A stretch of 64,000 nt of DNA from Muricauda sp. SCSIO 65647 (lineage in GTDB: Bacteria > Bacteroidota > Bacteroidia > Flavobacteriales > Flavobacteriaceae). The notes beneath the pieces are model-generated. The model was not told where the DNA came from. It ran no database searches and saw only the letters and a program-made list of their open reading frames with translations. Below, one piece after another: positions 17,299 through 27,259 of this stretch. The position numbers and the translations under genes were made by a program. Position 1 is the stretch's first letter, and every line of letters starts with the position of its first letter. Location of the stretch: positions 3,169,501 through 3,233,500 of the forward strand of contig NZ_CP091037.1 of the NCBI RefSeq assembly GCF_021534965.1, given 5' to 3'.

Positions 17299-19218
17299 TC
17301 AACGAACCCTTGATACCATAAACCTGATGTTCAATAGCTCTTGAATTTCCTTTATGGTCTTGAAAGTCCGTTTAAGTTTCATTTTTTCTTCCTTGCTCAG
17401 TTTTTCCAATGAAATGTAGCGGCCAGAATCATTGTGCAGCAAACCTTGTTTCGTTCGAAATTTTAACAATGCCTTGCTGGCATAGCTGCAGGCCATATAA
17501 ATGTCTTTGTTGCTTAGCTCTACCTCTGCGAGCTTCTCATAACGTTCCCAGGTATTACTGATATCAGGAATGTTGTGTGATAGAATCAAGACCCTGGCCG
17601 CATCGACCAAGGGCATCAGGGCTCTTTTTTTCAGATCAAAAAAATCTTTGTGTTCACCATCTTGCTCAATCAAGAACTGTCTAAAAAAACCTGAGGGGGA
17701 AGGGTTCATTAAAGCACTACTTGCCAAATGGCTTAAAAAAATAGGGTATTTCTCGACGGTATCAAAGATGAAATGTGAGAGTTCTGAAACCAACTTCTTG
17801 TCGCCATAGGCTCTATTGTAGTCAAAGAATATTGAAGAGAGAAGAACCTCTTCGGGTCCTGGTCTTACTATCCATTTTGAAGTCATGTCTTTAAACCCAG
17901 AAAGACTGTTGCACCATTTGGGATTTGAGGCCATCATATCGGCAGGGCAATAATCGTAGCCAATGGTATTGAGGCCAAGGGTGATTTTTTTGGCCAAATC
18001 CAAAAAATAGGCCCTTGTACTTTCAAACTTGCTTTTTGGCACATCTTCAAAAAGCAGGGCATTGTCTTGGTCGGTATGCAGTAACTGTTCGCTTCTTCCC
18101 TGACTTCCCATGGCCAGCCAGGCAAATTTGACAGGAGGCTCTTTTTCCATCTGTGCCAATGAAAGCTCGATGACCTGTTTGATACAGGCGTCATTGAGCT
18201 CTGAAATAATCTTGGAAACCAGTGCCATGGGAATATTTTGATCTAGATAGCCCCTTAACAAGTTGACCACCCCTTTTCTCAAGGGCTTTATTTCTTCACA
18301 AGAGCGGGCACGTTTAATGGCCTTTACCAGAACCGCTGGATTGTTTCCCAAAGAAAGCATGATGTCATGTTTCGAAAGAATGCCGACGGCCTTTGCGTTT
18401 ACCGTACCGTCTTCGGTAAGTACCAAATGGCTGATGTTGTTTTTCATCATGGCCATTTGGGCCTGGGTAATCGTTAAATTGGGCGGGTAGGTGATAACAG
18501 GTGAAGACATTAGGCTCTTTGCCTTCGCATCGATGGAAAAATCACCTGTTGCTATTTTGTTCCGCAGATCTTTATCGGTCAAAATACCGATGGGCAAATC
18601 TTCTTTTTCAATAAGCATGGCCCCGATGCCTTTCTTGGTCATCTTTTGGGCAATGGTCTTTATCGTGGTATCTTCGGTAGCTGAGGTAATCTCACCTGAA
18701 AACTCTACGGGCTGTAGATCAAGCAATCGTGAGCCGGTATTGTTCGGATTAAACTGTGCGGTATCTCCCAAAAGCTGCCCTTTATGGTTTTTGTCATAGG
18801 GATTTCGGGTGTTTGATGCGAAACTTTCCACCAAAAAATTCATTACCCTTTCATTCTTCTTTATGTACGGCTTAAAGATTTCAATAGGAATGGCGTACAA
18901 AATACTCTCTTCCTCAGTTTTTGCCTGCAGTCTATAATTATCTTGGGCTATGAGTGGACGCAATCCGAAAATATCTCCTTCGTCACAAATATCGATGACC
19001 ACTTTTTCAGCTGTACTCCACAAGGCCACGGCGCCTTTGTGTACCACATAAAAACTATCAAGAGCTTTATCATCAACATTGAAGACAACTGTATTTTTGG
19101 CTTTGTACATGACCGTTACCTCAACGGCCAACTCGTGAAGCTGATTTTTGTCAAATACGTTGAATGGAGGAAAATCTTTTAGAAAATCGGCGATTCTTTC
19201 TGAAATTACATTGCCCAT
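17299..19218 (-). CDS. cNMP-binding/CBS/DUF294 putative nucleotidyltransferase
   Basis: A 639-residue regulator-like protein with a cyclic-nucleotide-binding domain (about 10-130), a CBS pair (about 184-300), a DUF294 GlnD-like nucleotidyltransferase core with GSQGRSEQLLHTDQD (371-385), and the DUF294 C-terminal domain. Known relatives lie next to acs or acetate transporter genes, and a role in controlling acetate metabolism through nucleotide sensing is often proposed. The ATG at 19218 begins only four bases after a perfect -7 element, so the mRNA may be almost leaderless. Confidence 0.88.
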   Translation of the reverse strand: MGNVISERIADFLKDFPPFNVFDKNQLHELAVEVTVMYKAKNTVVFNVDDKALDSFYVVHKGAVALWSTAEKVVIDICDEGDIFGLRPLIAQDNYRLQAKTEEESILYAIPIEIFKPYIKKNERVMNFLVESFASNTRNPYDKNHKGQLLGDTAQFNPNNTGSRLLDLQPVEFSGEITSATEDTTIKTIAQKMTKKGIGAMLIEKEDLPIGILTDKDLRNKIATGDFSIDAKAKSLMSSPVITYPPNLTITQAQMAMMKNNISHLVLTEDGTVNAKAVGILSKHDIMLSLGNNPAVLVKAIKRARSCEEIKPLRKGVVNLLRGYLDQNIPMALVSKIISELNDACIKQVIELSLAQMEKEPPVKFAWLAMGSQGRSEQLLHTDQDNALLFEDVPKSKFESTRAYFLDLAKKITLGLNTIGYDYCPADMMASNPKWCNSLSGFKDMTSKWIVRPGPEEVLLSSIFFDYNRAYGDKKLVSELSHFIFDTVEKYPIFLSHLASSALMNPSPSGFFRQFLIEQDGEHKDFFDLKKRALMPLVDAARVLILSHNIPDISNTWERYEKLAEVELSNKDIYMACSYASKALLKFRTKQGLLHNDSGRYISLEKLSKEEKMKLKRTFKTIKEIQELLNIRFMVSRVR

Positions 19219-19222
19219 AACG

Positions 19223-19230
19223 CAAAGGTA
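19223..19230 (-). promoter_or_regulatory. Predicted -7 element of the DUF294 gene
   Basis: On the minus strand this is TACCTTTG, a perfect TAnnTTTG match, only four bases from the ATG at 19218. No good -33 TTTG is visible. Transcription would start at or within the start codon region. Confidence 0.4.
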
Positions 19231-19240
19231 CGTCTAATTG

Positions 19241-19285
19241 AAAAAGGATGTTACCCGTATACAAGGTATAGAAAAGGGTAACATC
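19241..19285 (-). terminator. Intrinsic terminator of the cytochrome/DUF1501 operon
   Basis: GATGTTACCC (19247-19256) and GGGTAACATC (19276-19285) form a perfect 10-bp inverted repeat; on the minus strand the stem is followed by CTTTTT. It lies just past the stop of the last gene of the operon (19294). Confidence 0.75.
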
Positions 19286-19293
19286 AAAAAACA

Positions 19294-21333
19294 TTAGTTC
19301 AAGACAATCTCATCGATAAAGATAAAACTGTCACCACCAGGATTTTGATGCCAATCAGGATTCTTCAGTTGGTTTCTGACCTGAACCCGTACACTTTTTA
19401 AGGTTGTCTTAGGAAAATCAATGTTGAAAAGGTTTAACTGAATGTCAGTAGATGGGGGATTGGGCGGTAGTTCAATAGTTCTGAGGTGTTGGTAGTTTTT
19501 GCCGTCAGAAGAGCCCCAGACTTTGTAGCCTACCGGCGAAAATATCCAGTTATCAGCGGCAGAAAGGTGCCCCACGGCTATACTGGAAACTTCGGTGGCC
19601 TTTTCAAGCTCGACCGTGGCCAATAAATGAGATCTTTCGTACCCTACCCAATTGCCATCTACAAAATTGGTAGAGCCTCTTTTTTTGTCGATCAATGTTT
19701 TGGCACCTGCCGCAATATATTTTTGGTGTGGGGGCGAGGCAAACGAAGCCTTGGTAATCTTGGCGCCACTTTTCAGAAAGATGGCCTTACTGGGTTCACT
19801 GGGCTTCCATCCCTCTTTGGCGGTATAGGCGATCAAAGTAGCTGATTCTTTTAGATAAAACGGCTTTTGATATTCAAATTCAATGGAGTCGTTCTGTCTG
19901 CCCATTATACGGTACCGAGTCTTTGAATCTTCGAATACATTGCTTATGGTGATCAAAAGTGAATCGTTGAAAATTTCACCATCGGTCAAAATAACCGGCG
20001 GAACCAACTCACTTGAAGCAAAAAGGCTGTCGATGTCTTTGCCATATAGGGTAATGCGGTCTGTATCAAGTATCGCCAGATCCGAACTTGATAGGGTAGG
20101 GTCTAGGTACAGATCTTTCAAGGACCGAATTTCACTGATTTTTTGTAATGCTTCTGCTGAAATGGACGTTCCGAAAAGATTCAGCGATTCGAGATACTCC
20201 AGTTTTTTTAAATGGGCCAAACCCTCGGCTGTAACCTTGGTCTGCCGCAACTGTAATTTCGTCAAGTTTTTGAACTTTTTTAAGAAGGGGGCCAGTGTAT
20301 CGTTGAAGTTAGAGTGGGCAAGGTTCAGTTCGACAATGTGTTCATCAACCTTGCGCAAAAGTTCAAATTCTTTTTCTGAAAGGTCTTTTCTTCTTGAGAG
20401 ATTTGCAATCAATAAGGGACTTTCGGCAGCCAAGGGTTGTACATCAATGTTTTGTAGTCGCAACGCTGCCAAGTTTTCTAGTGAAGGCATGTCAAGCTCT
20501 TTGGCAATCAAGGCACGAGTTGAACGGTCTACTTCTAAGGAAGCAAGTGCGGCCGAGGTTTTATCATCGGCTTCCAGATTTTCGACAATGCAGTCAAAAC
20601 AATTGTCATTGTCGACCCACCATTGCAATAACAACTTTTCTTCGTCGGTCAATTGCAATTTTCCCTTTGGGGGCATGTGCTCTTCGTTTTCTAATGGCAA
20701 TGTGATGCGATGCACCAATAGGGTGTTATTTGCATCAGAAAGGGTATCGAAAAGGCCTCCAGTATCACCGCCGGCAAGTATTTCTTCCTTTGAAGTGAGC
20801 ATGAGCCCCCCTTTCACCTTGTTCGTGTTGTGGCAACCCACACATTTCGCTTCAAAGATAGGCTGCACGATTTGGGCATATACCCTGGCTTTATCAACAT
20901 CTTCAATCTCAATGACTGCTCCGCTTCTATCTTTGAACAAAAAATCTTCACCATGTGTGATGTTGCCCCCATAATGGGCGGTGATGAAGAGCAAGGCCAC
21001 GGTCACCAACAATAGTGGAAAATAGGTTTTTTTGGCCCACTCTTTCTTGCTCCATTTGACGAAGAACAAGGCCGTACAGGTTACCGTGAAGGCCACGGCC
21101 ATCCATTTGTGATCGTTCAACAGTTCAGGATCATAGCCCCCCGTATCGCCCAGCAACCAGCCTGAGATCAGTGAAAGAATGGAAAACAAAGCGCCCGTGC
21201 CCAAAACGAACAGCAACGCATCTCGACTTACGGTAGAGGGTTTCCGAAAATGAAGCAGCTCCATCAAAAAGGCCATAATGATGATACCGATTGGGAGGTG
21301 CACCAGTAAGGGGTGTAAATTGCCTATCTGCAT
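19294..21333 (-). CDS. DUF2231 membrane/cytochrome c/leucine-rich-repeat fusion protein
   Basis: A 679-residue multidomain protein: four membrane helices of the DUF2231 type (about 9-120, start HPLLVHLPIGI), a PSCyt1-like cytochrome c domain with haem motif CVGCH (164-168) and the MPPKGK distal Met segment, a leucine-rich-repeat region (about 300-420), and a C-terminal half with a chitobiase/Fn3-associated-like segment followed by a discoidin-like module ending FIFIDEIVLN. It is probably anchored in the inner membrane with the rest in the periplasm. It is the last gene of the cluster, three bases after the lipoprotein gene, whose product is homologous to its C-terminal half. Confidence 0.8.
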   Translation of the reverse strand: MQIGNLHPLLVHLPIGIIIMAFLMELLHFRKPSTVSRDALLFVLGTGALFSILSLISGWLLGDTGGYDPELLNDHKWMAVAFTVTCTALFFVKWSKKEWAKKTYFPLLLVTVALLFITAHYGGNITHGEDFLFKDRSGAVIEIEDVDKARVYAQIVQPIFEAKCVGCHNTNKVKGGLMLTSKEEILAGGDTGGLFDTLSDANNTLLVHRITLPLENEEHMPPKGKLQLTDEEKLLLQWWVDNDNCFDCIVENLEADDKTSAALASLEVDRSTRALIAKELDMPSLENLAALRLQNIDVQPLAAESPLLIANLSRRKDLSEKEFELLRKVDEHIVELNLAHSNFNDTLAPFLKKFKNLTKLQLRQTKVTAEGLAHLKKLEYLESLNLFGTSISAEALQKISEIRSLKDLYLDPTLSSSDLAILDTDRITLYGKDIDSLFASSELVPPVILTDGEIFNDSLLITISNVFEDSKTRYRIMGRQNDSIEFEYQKPFYLKESATLIAYTAKEGWKPSEPSKAIFLKSGAKITKASFASPPHQKYIAAGAKTLIDKKRGSTNFVDGNWVGYERSHLLATVELEKATEVSSIAVGHLSAADNWIFSPVGYKVWGSSDGKNYQHLRTIELPPNPPSTDIQLNLFNIDFPKTTLKSVRVQVRNQLKNPDWHQNPGGDSFIFIDEIVLN

Positions 21334-21336
21334 AAA

Positions 21337-22188
21337 TCAGGGTTCTATCAGTATTTCATCGACAAAAAGCCAAGGCGGTGTGCCTTTTCCTTCATGCCAA
21401 CCAGGAATTGACTCCAATGCAAAAATATTGATTATCAAGTTTTTATAATTACCTTTTTCAACTTCAACTTCTATAAATGTAGAATTTGGTTTTTCTCGTT
21501 CCAATGGGTAGGGGAGTTCGATACTGCCAATACTGGTCTGACGTGCTTCAACCAGTACTGAGCTGGGCAGAAAAATCCATGAATTATGGTCGGCCAAAAC
21601 ACCTACCAAGACCTTTGACACCGGGGTAGGTTTAGAAAATTGAAGGGAAACAGATACTTTTTTGTCTTGAAAGCCCAACCATTCATCACCCTTTCGAAAG
21701 TTGACCGTGCCCTTTGTACTATTGACAAGGGTTGCCGACCCCTTTCCTGGATAATTGATATGTGGTTCTGGAGCAACCACTACATCAGTACTTGAGAGGT
21801 CGGTACTTATTTTGGTCAGAATGATTTCTTGAACATCACTGGGGCGGTACAATTCATGTTCTGCCCAAAACTGTATTTTGGTCGTTTTGTCAACGACAAT
21901 GGGTTTTTCATAGGCTGTCTTTGCCTCAGTGTCTGTCCCCAGAACTTTGTAATAGATGTCGGCTCTATCTTCTTTCAATGCCAAGCTGATCAGGGCTTCT
22001 TTTTGGAATATCAAGGAATCGACTTCCACTCTCGGACTGGATAGTTGAATGTCTTTTGTTGAGGTGAACGCTACTTTTTTTTCTTTACAGGAAGAAAGTG
22101 CCACCAATAAAAGAATTGACACTGTCAGAACGAAAGATTTTCTTTCCCACCTATTTGACCTCAGAAAACGGTTCACCATCTTTTCCAT
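21337..22188 (-). CDS. Lipoprotein with Fn3-associated-like and discoidin-like modules
   Basis: A 283-residue protein with a lipoprotein signal (LVALSSC near residue 34), then two modules: a beta-rich segment with ADIYYKV resembling Fn3-associated/chitobiase C-terminal domains, and a terminal module containing DHNSWIF and WLFVDEILIEP. Both modules match, in the same order, the C-terminal half of the 679-residue cytochrome protein encoded next. No catalytic motif is seen, so carbohydrate binding or complex assembly is the likeliest role. It begins six bases after the NHL gene. Confidence 0.7.
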   Translation of the reverse strand: MEKMVNRFLRSNRWERKSFVLTVSILLLVALSSCKEKKVAFTSTKDIQLSSPRVEVDSLIFQKEALISLALKEDRADIYYKVLGTDTEAKTAYEKPIVVDKTTKIQFWAEHELYRPSDVQEIILTKISTDLSSTDVVVAPEPHINYPGKGSATLVNSTKGTVNFRKGDEWLGFQDKKVSVSLQFSKPTPVSKVLVGVLADHNSWIFLPSSVLVEARQTSIGSIELPYPLEREKPNSTFIEVEVEKGNYKNLIINIFALESIPGWHEGKGTPPWLFVDEILIEP

Positions 22189-22194
22189 AGAGAT

Positions 22195-23229
22195 TTACAC
22201 CCTGTACAGTTTTACGGGATAGGTTTTACCCGAGTTCCATTGTGCAACATATATATTCTCGTCATCATCGATACAGACATCATGTGGATGGTGAAATACT
22301 TTCAAAGTCTGGTACACAGGCTGTAGTTCACCACTAACATAATTCGGAGTACAGCCACCCGGAGCCGATACCAGCTCGTTTTTTTCATTCAAAATGGAGA
22401 TGAAGCCAGTGCCTGCGGCCCCATCACCTGACCAAATAGTGGCCAAATAGACCTGTTTACCATGAATGACCGGCCGACAGATGTAGGCGCCGGGCAAATC
22501 GATAGTATCCATGTACTTTCCATCAAGGGAGAAGCGTTTCAGCTTGTTCTGCTGTCGTGCCGTAATAAGAAGTGAAATATTGTCAGAATTCCTATCATCA
22601 ATACAGATACCGTGGGCATTGTTGAACAAATGGTCTTCATCACCTTTGCCACCAAAAACGTTTAACAGCTTTCCTTTGGCATCGTAATGTAGAATGTACT
22701 GTTCACCGTAACCATCGGCCACATATACATCACCATTGGCCGCTATGGCCGTTTCTGTGGGGATGTATTGTTCTTTAGCCTGATATTTTCCTGATTCTTT
22801 TGAAAATGGAAATAGCTGTACCACTTTGCCGTCGATGGTCGTTTTTATGACCTCGTGTCTAGCGTTGTCTGAAATGTACAGAAATTCTTCACCGTTTTCA
22901 TTGTGCAGGGTGAGCCCGTGCGCCCCCGGATATTCGGTTCCCCAGGCATCGAGCAATTTTCCACTTTTATCATAGATGAGAATATTGTTCTTCGTATGGT
23001 TGGTCAACAGAAGAATTCTTCCTTTTGAGTCGATGACCATTTCATGGCAATCATTTACGGGGTAGTAATTGCTGTTCAGGGCCCCCCAATTCAGGTCAAT
23101 TTTATAACGATAGTCACCGTGGCCAATGATGGCATCCTCCAATTCCCATACCCTTTTTGCGGAAACTGGAACAGTTGCAAATGCCATGCCCGCAAGAGCG
23201 GAAGTCTTGATGAAATTTCTGCGTTGCAT
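22195..23229 (-). CDS. Tat-exported NHL-repeat six-bladed beta-propeller protein
   Basis: A 344-residue protein with a twin-arginine signal (RRNFIKTSALAG, residues 3-14) and a propeller of NHL-like repeats (GRILLLTNHTKNNILIYD, GDVYVADGYGEQYILHYD, ENIYVAQWNSGKTYPVKLY). Such propellers usually bind ligands or partners; the YVADGYG repeat is common in secreted Bacteroidota oxidoreductase-associated proteins. Its ATG shares one base with the stop of the DUF1501 gene. Tat export implies folding in the cytoplasm. Activity unknown. Confidence 0.8.
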   Translation of the reverse strand: MQRRNFIKTSALAGMAFATVPVSAKRVWELEDAIIGHGDYRYKIDLNWGALNSNYYPVNDCHEMVIDSKGRILLLTNHTKNNILIYDKSGKLLDAWGTEYPGAHGLTLHNENGEEFLYISDNARHEVIKTTIDGKVVQLFPFSKESGKYQAKEQYIPTETAIAANGDVYVADGYGEQYILHYDAKGKLLNVFGGKGDEDHLFNNAHGICIDDRNSDNISLLITARQQNKLKRFSLDGKYMDTIDLPGAYICRPVIHGKQVYLATIWSGDGAAGTGFISILNEKNELVSAPGGCTPNYVSGELQPVYQTLKVFHHPHDVCIDDDENIYVAQWNSGKTYPVKLYRV

Positions 23230-24725
23230 TAGGCCAAAATTGATTTTACGATGTGACCTTCAACATCGGTGAGCCTAAACCGTCGGCCTTGATACTTATA
23301 GGTGAGCCTTTCGTGATCGATACCCATCAGATGCAGCAAAGTGGCCTGAAAATCATGTACATGTACGGGGTCTTTGACGATGTTGTACCCGAAATCATCG
23401 GTTTCGCCATATACGAACCCTGGTTTCACACCACCGCCGGCCATCCATATAGTGAAGCACCTTGGGTGGTGGTCTCGACCGTAATTGGTATCGGTGAGTA
23501 TACCTTGTGAGTAGTTGGTACGCCCGAATTCACCTCCCCAAATGACCAAGGTATCTTCAAGCAATCCACGTTGTTTCAAATCGGCCACAAGTGCTGCCGA
23601 GGCTTGATCGACATCTTTGGCCTGCTTTTCGATGGCCAAGGGCAAGTTGGCATGTTGGTCCCAACCCATATGGTAGAGCTGTATAAACCGCACATCTTGC
23701 TCTGCAAGTCTTCTTGCCAACAGGCAGTTGGCCGCGTAGGTGCCGGGTATTTTGGCATCGGCACCGTACATTTTGTAAATGTAATCTGGTTCATTGGCGG
23801 TATCGATGACTTCCGGTACCGAGGTCTGCATACGATAGGCCATTTCATATTGGGCAATGCGGCCCTGTATTTCTGGGTCACCAAACTCATTGTAGTGCTG
23901 TTCGTTCAACTGGGCCAGCATGTCGAGCATCTCCCGTTTGCTATTTTTCGAAATGCCTTCGGGATCGTTCAAATAGAGCACGGGATCTTTGGCCGCCCTG
24001 AACTGTACCCCTTGGTGCATCGAATGAAGAAATCCGTTGCCCCACAAACGCGTATAAAGGGGTTGCCCGTTGGGCCTGCCACTACCACGTGACAGTAGCA
24101 CAGTGAATGCTGGCAGATTTTCATTTTCGCTACCAAGGCCATAGCTCAACCAAGACCCAATGCTGGGCCTGCCCGGTTGCTGTGATCCCGTCTGAAAAAA
24201 AGTTACTGCTGGATCGTGGTTGATGGCCTCGGTGAACATCGATTTGATGATACAGAGCTCATCGACCATTTTGGCCGTGTAGGGTAGGAGGTCACTTACC
24301 CAAGTACCGTTTTTACCGTATTGCTTGAAGCCGAAAAGGGAGCCGACCAACGGAAAACTATCTTGCCCAGAGGTCATACCCGTGAGGCGTTGCCCCTTAC
24401 GTACTGATTCTGGAAGATCTTCGCCCCGTCTTTTGTTCAATAATGGCTTGTAATCGAAAAGTTCCAATTGTGAGGGGCCACCGCTTTGAAACAGATAAAT
24501 AACACGTTTTATTTTAGCGGGGTGGTGTAGGGCATCAAGAATTCCTTTTGCACCCAAAGGCATATCTGTTTTTGAAAACAGCCCCGTTTCTTCGTCTTTC
24601 GAAAAAAAATTGCAGCCCATTAAAGACGCAAGGGCCATACCCCCGATACCAAAGGCCGATTTTTTGAAAAACGTTCGTCTGTTATAGTGCAACAGGTTTT
24701 CTTCAAGTATCTTTTTCTCGCTCAT
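23229..24725 (-). CDS. Tat-exported DUF1501 protein (alkaline-phosphatase/sulfatase superfamily-like)
   Basis: A 498-residue DUF1501 protein with a twin-arginine signal ([15 protein letters not shown], residues 15-29) followed by LASLMGC. Family hallmarks include the [17 protein letters not shown] segment, the HMGWDQHAN and [13 protein letters not shown] blocks, and [17 protein letters not shown] near the metal site. DUF1501 proteins are predicted hydrolases of the alkaline phosphatase superfamily, almost always encoded next to PSD1/DUF1553 cytochromes, especially in Planctomycetes. Four-base ATGA overlap with the preceding gene. Confidence 0.88.
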   Translation of the reverse strand: MSEKKILEENLLHYNRRTFFKKSAFGIGGMALASLMGCNFFSKDEETGLFSKTDMPLGAKGILDALHHPAKIKRVIYLFQSGGPSQLELFDYKPLLNKRRGEDLPESVRKGQRLTGMTSGQDSFPLVGSLFGFKQYGKNGTWVSDLLPYTAKMVDELCIIKSMFTEAINHDPAVTFFQTGSQQPGRPSIGSWLSYGLGSENENLPAFTVLLSRGSGRPNGQPLYTRLWGNGFLHSMHQGVQFRAAKDPVLYLNDPEGISKNSKREMLDMLAQLNEQHYNEFGDPEIQGRIAQYEMAYRMQTSVPEVIDTANEPDYIYKMYGADAKIPGTYAANCLLARRLAEQDVRFIQLYHMGWDQHANLPLAIEKQAKDVDQASAALVADLKQRGLLEDTLVIWGGEFGRTNYSQGILTDTNYGRDHHPRCFTIWMAGGGVKPGFVYGETDDFGYNIVKDPVHVHDFQATLLHLMGIDHERLTYKYQGRRFRLTDVEGHIVKSILA

Positions 24726-27115
24726 CCTCTTGTGATCGTTTCATCCAAATTAAGAATTGCATGTGCGGTCAGGGCCAAGCCTGCCCATTTTTTTCTTGAA
24801 CCGATGTCGTCTTTTGAAAATTCGCCTATGGCCAAGTATTCGTCGATATTGATTTCACCTTCTTCGATTTTTGACATCGAATTGGCATAAAACGCTTTAA
24901 GGGTCTTCATTTCCTCATCATTGGGAAGCCTTGAGGTCGCCTTTCTGAACAATAGCAAAATTTGTTCATCCACACCATTTTTTTCTTTGCTGGTCTGGTA
25001 CGCCATTGCACGTGCAGTCTCTATCAATTGAGGATCGTTGAGCAATACCAACGCTTGAAGGGGCGTATTGGTCTCTTCACGTTTTACTGAACACAGGTCA
25101 CGCGAAGAGGCATCAAAGGTCATCATACTGGGTGGGGGCACTGTGCGTTTCCAAAAGGTATAAAGGCTTTTTCGGTACAGGTTTTTGCCCTCGCTCAATA
25201 CGTACCTGGCCGTACTGCCTCCACCTCCGCCAGTTGTTTCTTCCCAAATGCCTTCTGGTTGGTAGGGCTTGACGCTGGGGCCACCTATGGTTTTGTTTAG
25301 AAGTCCGCTGATTTTCAATGCTTGGTCCCGTATGGTTTCAGCGGGTAGTCGCAATCTCGGTGCCCTTGCCAACCAATTGTTTTCTGGATCTTTTTCGAGC
25401 AGTTGATCGGTTGCTTTTGTACTTTGCCGATAGGTGCTCGACATGGCGATATATTTGATAAGCTTTTTGAGATCCCAACCTTCTTCCATGAATTTGACCG
25501 CCAAAAAATCGAGCAGCTCAGGATGGGTGGGCAATGAGCCCTGGTTGCCAAAATCATAAGAACTTTCGACCAATCCCTTGCCGAACATCTTTTGCCAAAC
25601 ACGGTTGACGACAACCCTTGCGGTCAAGGGATTGTCTTGATGAAAAAGCCATTTTGCCAGCCCCAATCGATTTTTCGGATACTCTTCAGGGAACGGTAGA
25701 ATACGTTCTGGTGTAGCGGGCGATACCTGCTCTGTGGGTTGGTCATAGACCCCTCGATCCAAAATAAAGGTGGGTCGCGGTTCTTTCATCTCTTTCATGA
25801 CCATTACGGGAACTTCTTCTTTGTCATATTCGCCCATGTTCACAAAGTCAAGCACCCCTTGGGCCTCTTCTTTGGTGACCATAACATAAGGCGCGGGAAT
25901 TTCATCGGCACTCGATAGCAACCCTTTTTCATCAATATTGTTGAAAAAGCCGAATAACTGAAAATGTTCTTTTTGACTGACGGGGTCATACTTATGATCG
26001 TGACAGCGGGCACACTCCATCGTCATGCCCAGAAAGGCGGTACCAAAGGTGTTGGTGCGGTCTTCGACATATTCAATACGATATTCTTCAGGAATCACGC
26101 CACCTTCTGCGGTAATCTTGTGGTTGCGGTTAAAACCTGTGGCCAGAATGGTCTCTTTGGTCGCATTGGGCAGTAAATCGCCTGCTAATTGCACGGTCAC
26201 AAATTCATCATATGGCATATTTTCATAAAAAGCTTTGATGACCCAGTCACGCCACGGCCACATGGTACGTTCAAAATCGTCTTGATACCCATGGGTATCG
26301 GCATAGCGGGCGACATCCATCCAGCTTGCTGCCATGCTTTCTGCATAATCAATTGAATTCAAGAACGAGTCTATGAGCATTTCATAGGTACTTTCTGAAT
26401 CATTGGCAATAAAGGTGTCAATCTGCTCCAAATCTGGGGGAAGGCCGGTGATATCAAAAGATATACGTCGAATCAACCGTTCGTTGGAAGCTTTCGGGGA
26501 GGGTTCATAGCCCTTGTCGTTAAGTTTTTTTAAGATGAAGGCATCGATTTCATTTGCGCACCATTCATCTTCGATCGTACTGGGAATTCTTGGTTTTGAC
26601 GGCTTAACAAAAGCCCAGTGCTCTTTATATTCTGCCCCCTGTGCGACCCATTTTTTCAATAGTTCTTTTTCGTGGTCGGAGAGCATTAGGTTTGACTCTG
26701 GGGGTGGCATTACCATCCCTTGATCTTCTGAAAAAATACGCTTTACGAGCTCACTTTTCTCAACATCGCCAGGTACAATGGCGTATCGATCACCCTTTTC
26801 GCCCAAGGCCTTATAGGCCCTTTCAGCAGCGTGCAGCGAGAGGTCGGCCTCAATGGCATTCTCATCGGGACCGTGACATTTGAAGCAACGATCTGATAAG
26901 ATAGGCTTGATGTGCAGGGAAAAATCAACGGTATCGGGCAACTTTCCGATTTGTTCAGCAGTTGAAACGGATTGGTATTGCTGCCGTTCTTCTTGTTTGC
27001 AGCTTGCCAAAAGAAGCGTCAAACATATAGAAAATGAGGCTACCCCCCTAAATCCTTTGAAAAAAGCGGTTTCTTTTATGGTTAAATACTTTTCAAAAGA
27101 CATGTTTGAAAACAT
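24722..27115 (-). CDS. PSD1/DUF1549/DUF1553 cytochrome c lipoprotein
   Basis: A 797-residue protein with a lipoprotein signal (LLLASC, 34-39), a planctomycete-type cytochrome c domain with CFKCH (77-81), DUF1549 (about 185-390) including a second haem motif CARCH (368-372), and DUF1553 (about 500-760). These Planctomycete-associated proteins are thought to work with DUF1501 partners on extracellular or periplasmic substrates, but no reaction is established. Two CXXCH motifs imply covalent haem. It heads the tightly coupled downstream genes; 144 bases separate it from the VCBS gene. Confidence 0.88.
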   Translation of the reverse strand: MFSNMSFEKYLTIKETAFFKGFRGVASFSICLTLLLASCKQEERQQYQSVSTAEQIGKLPDTVDFSLHIKPILSDRCFKCHGPDENAIEADLSLHAAERAYKALGEKGDRYAIVPGDVEKSELVKRIFSEDQGMVMPPPESNLMLSDHEKELLKKWVAQGAEYKEHWAFVKPSKPRIPSTIEDEWCANEIDAFILKKLNDKGYEPSPKASNERLIRRISFDITGLPPDLEQIDTFIANDSESTYEMLIDSFLNSIDYAESMAASWMDVARYADTHGYQDDFERTMWPWRDWVIKAFYENMPYDEFVTVQLAGDLLPNATKETILATGFNRNHKITAEGGVIPEEYRIEYVEDRTNTFGTAFLGMTMECARCHDHKYDPVSQKEHFQLFGFFNNIDEKGLLSSADEIPAPYVMVTKEEAQGVLDFVNMGEYDKEEVPVMVMKEMKEPRPTFILDRGVYDQPTEQVSPATPERILPFPEEYPKNRLGLAKWLFHQDNPLTARVVVNRVWQKMFGKGLVESSYDFGNQGSLPTHPELLDFLAVKFMEEGWDLKKLIKYIAMSSTYRQSTKATDQLLEKDPENNWLARAPRLRLPAETIRDQALKISGLLNKTIGGPSVKPYQPEGIWEETTGGGGGSTARYVLSEGKNLYRKSLYTFWKRTVPPPSMMTFDASSRDLCSVKREETNTPLQALVLLNDPQLIETARAMAYQTSKEKNGVDEQILLLFRKATSRLPNDEEMKTLKAFYANSMSKIEEGEINIDEYLAIGEFSKDDIGSRKKWAGLALTAHAILNLDETITRG

Positions 27116-27259
27116 ATTGTTTTAAAATAGGGTATCAAAACAGCTATTTCAAGTAATTTCGACCAGTAACGTTCACTTTAAGCCCAAAAAGGCGTTTCTT
27201 TCCGCTGTTGTACAATGGCTTAGAGGTCGTTTTACCTTTAGATGGAAAACAAAATGTCG

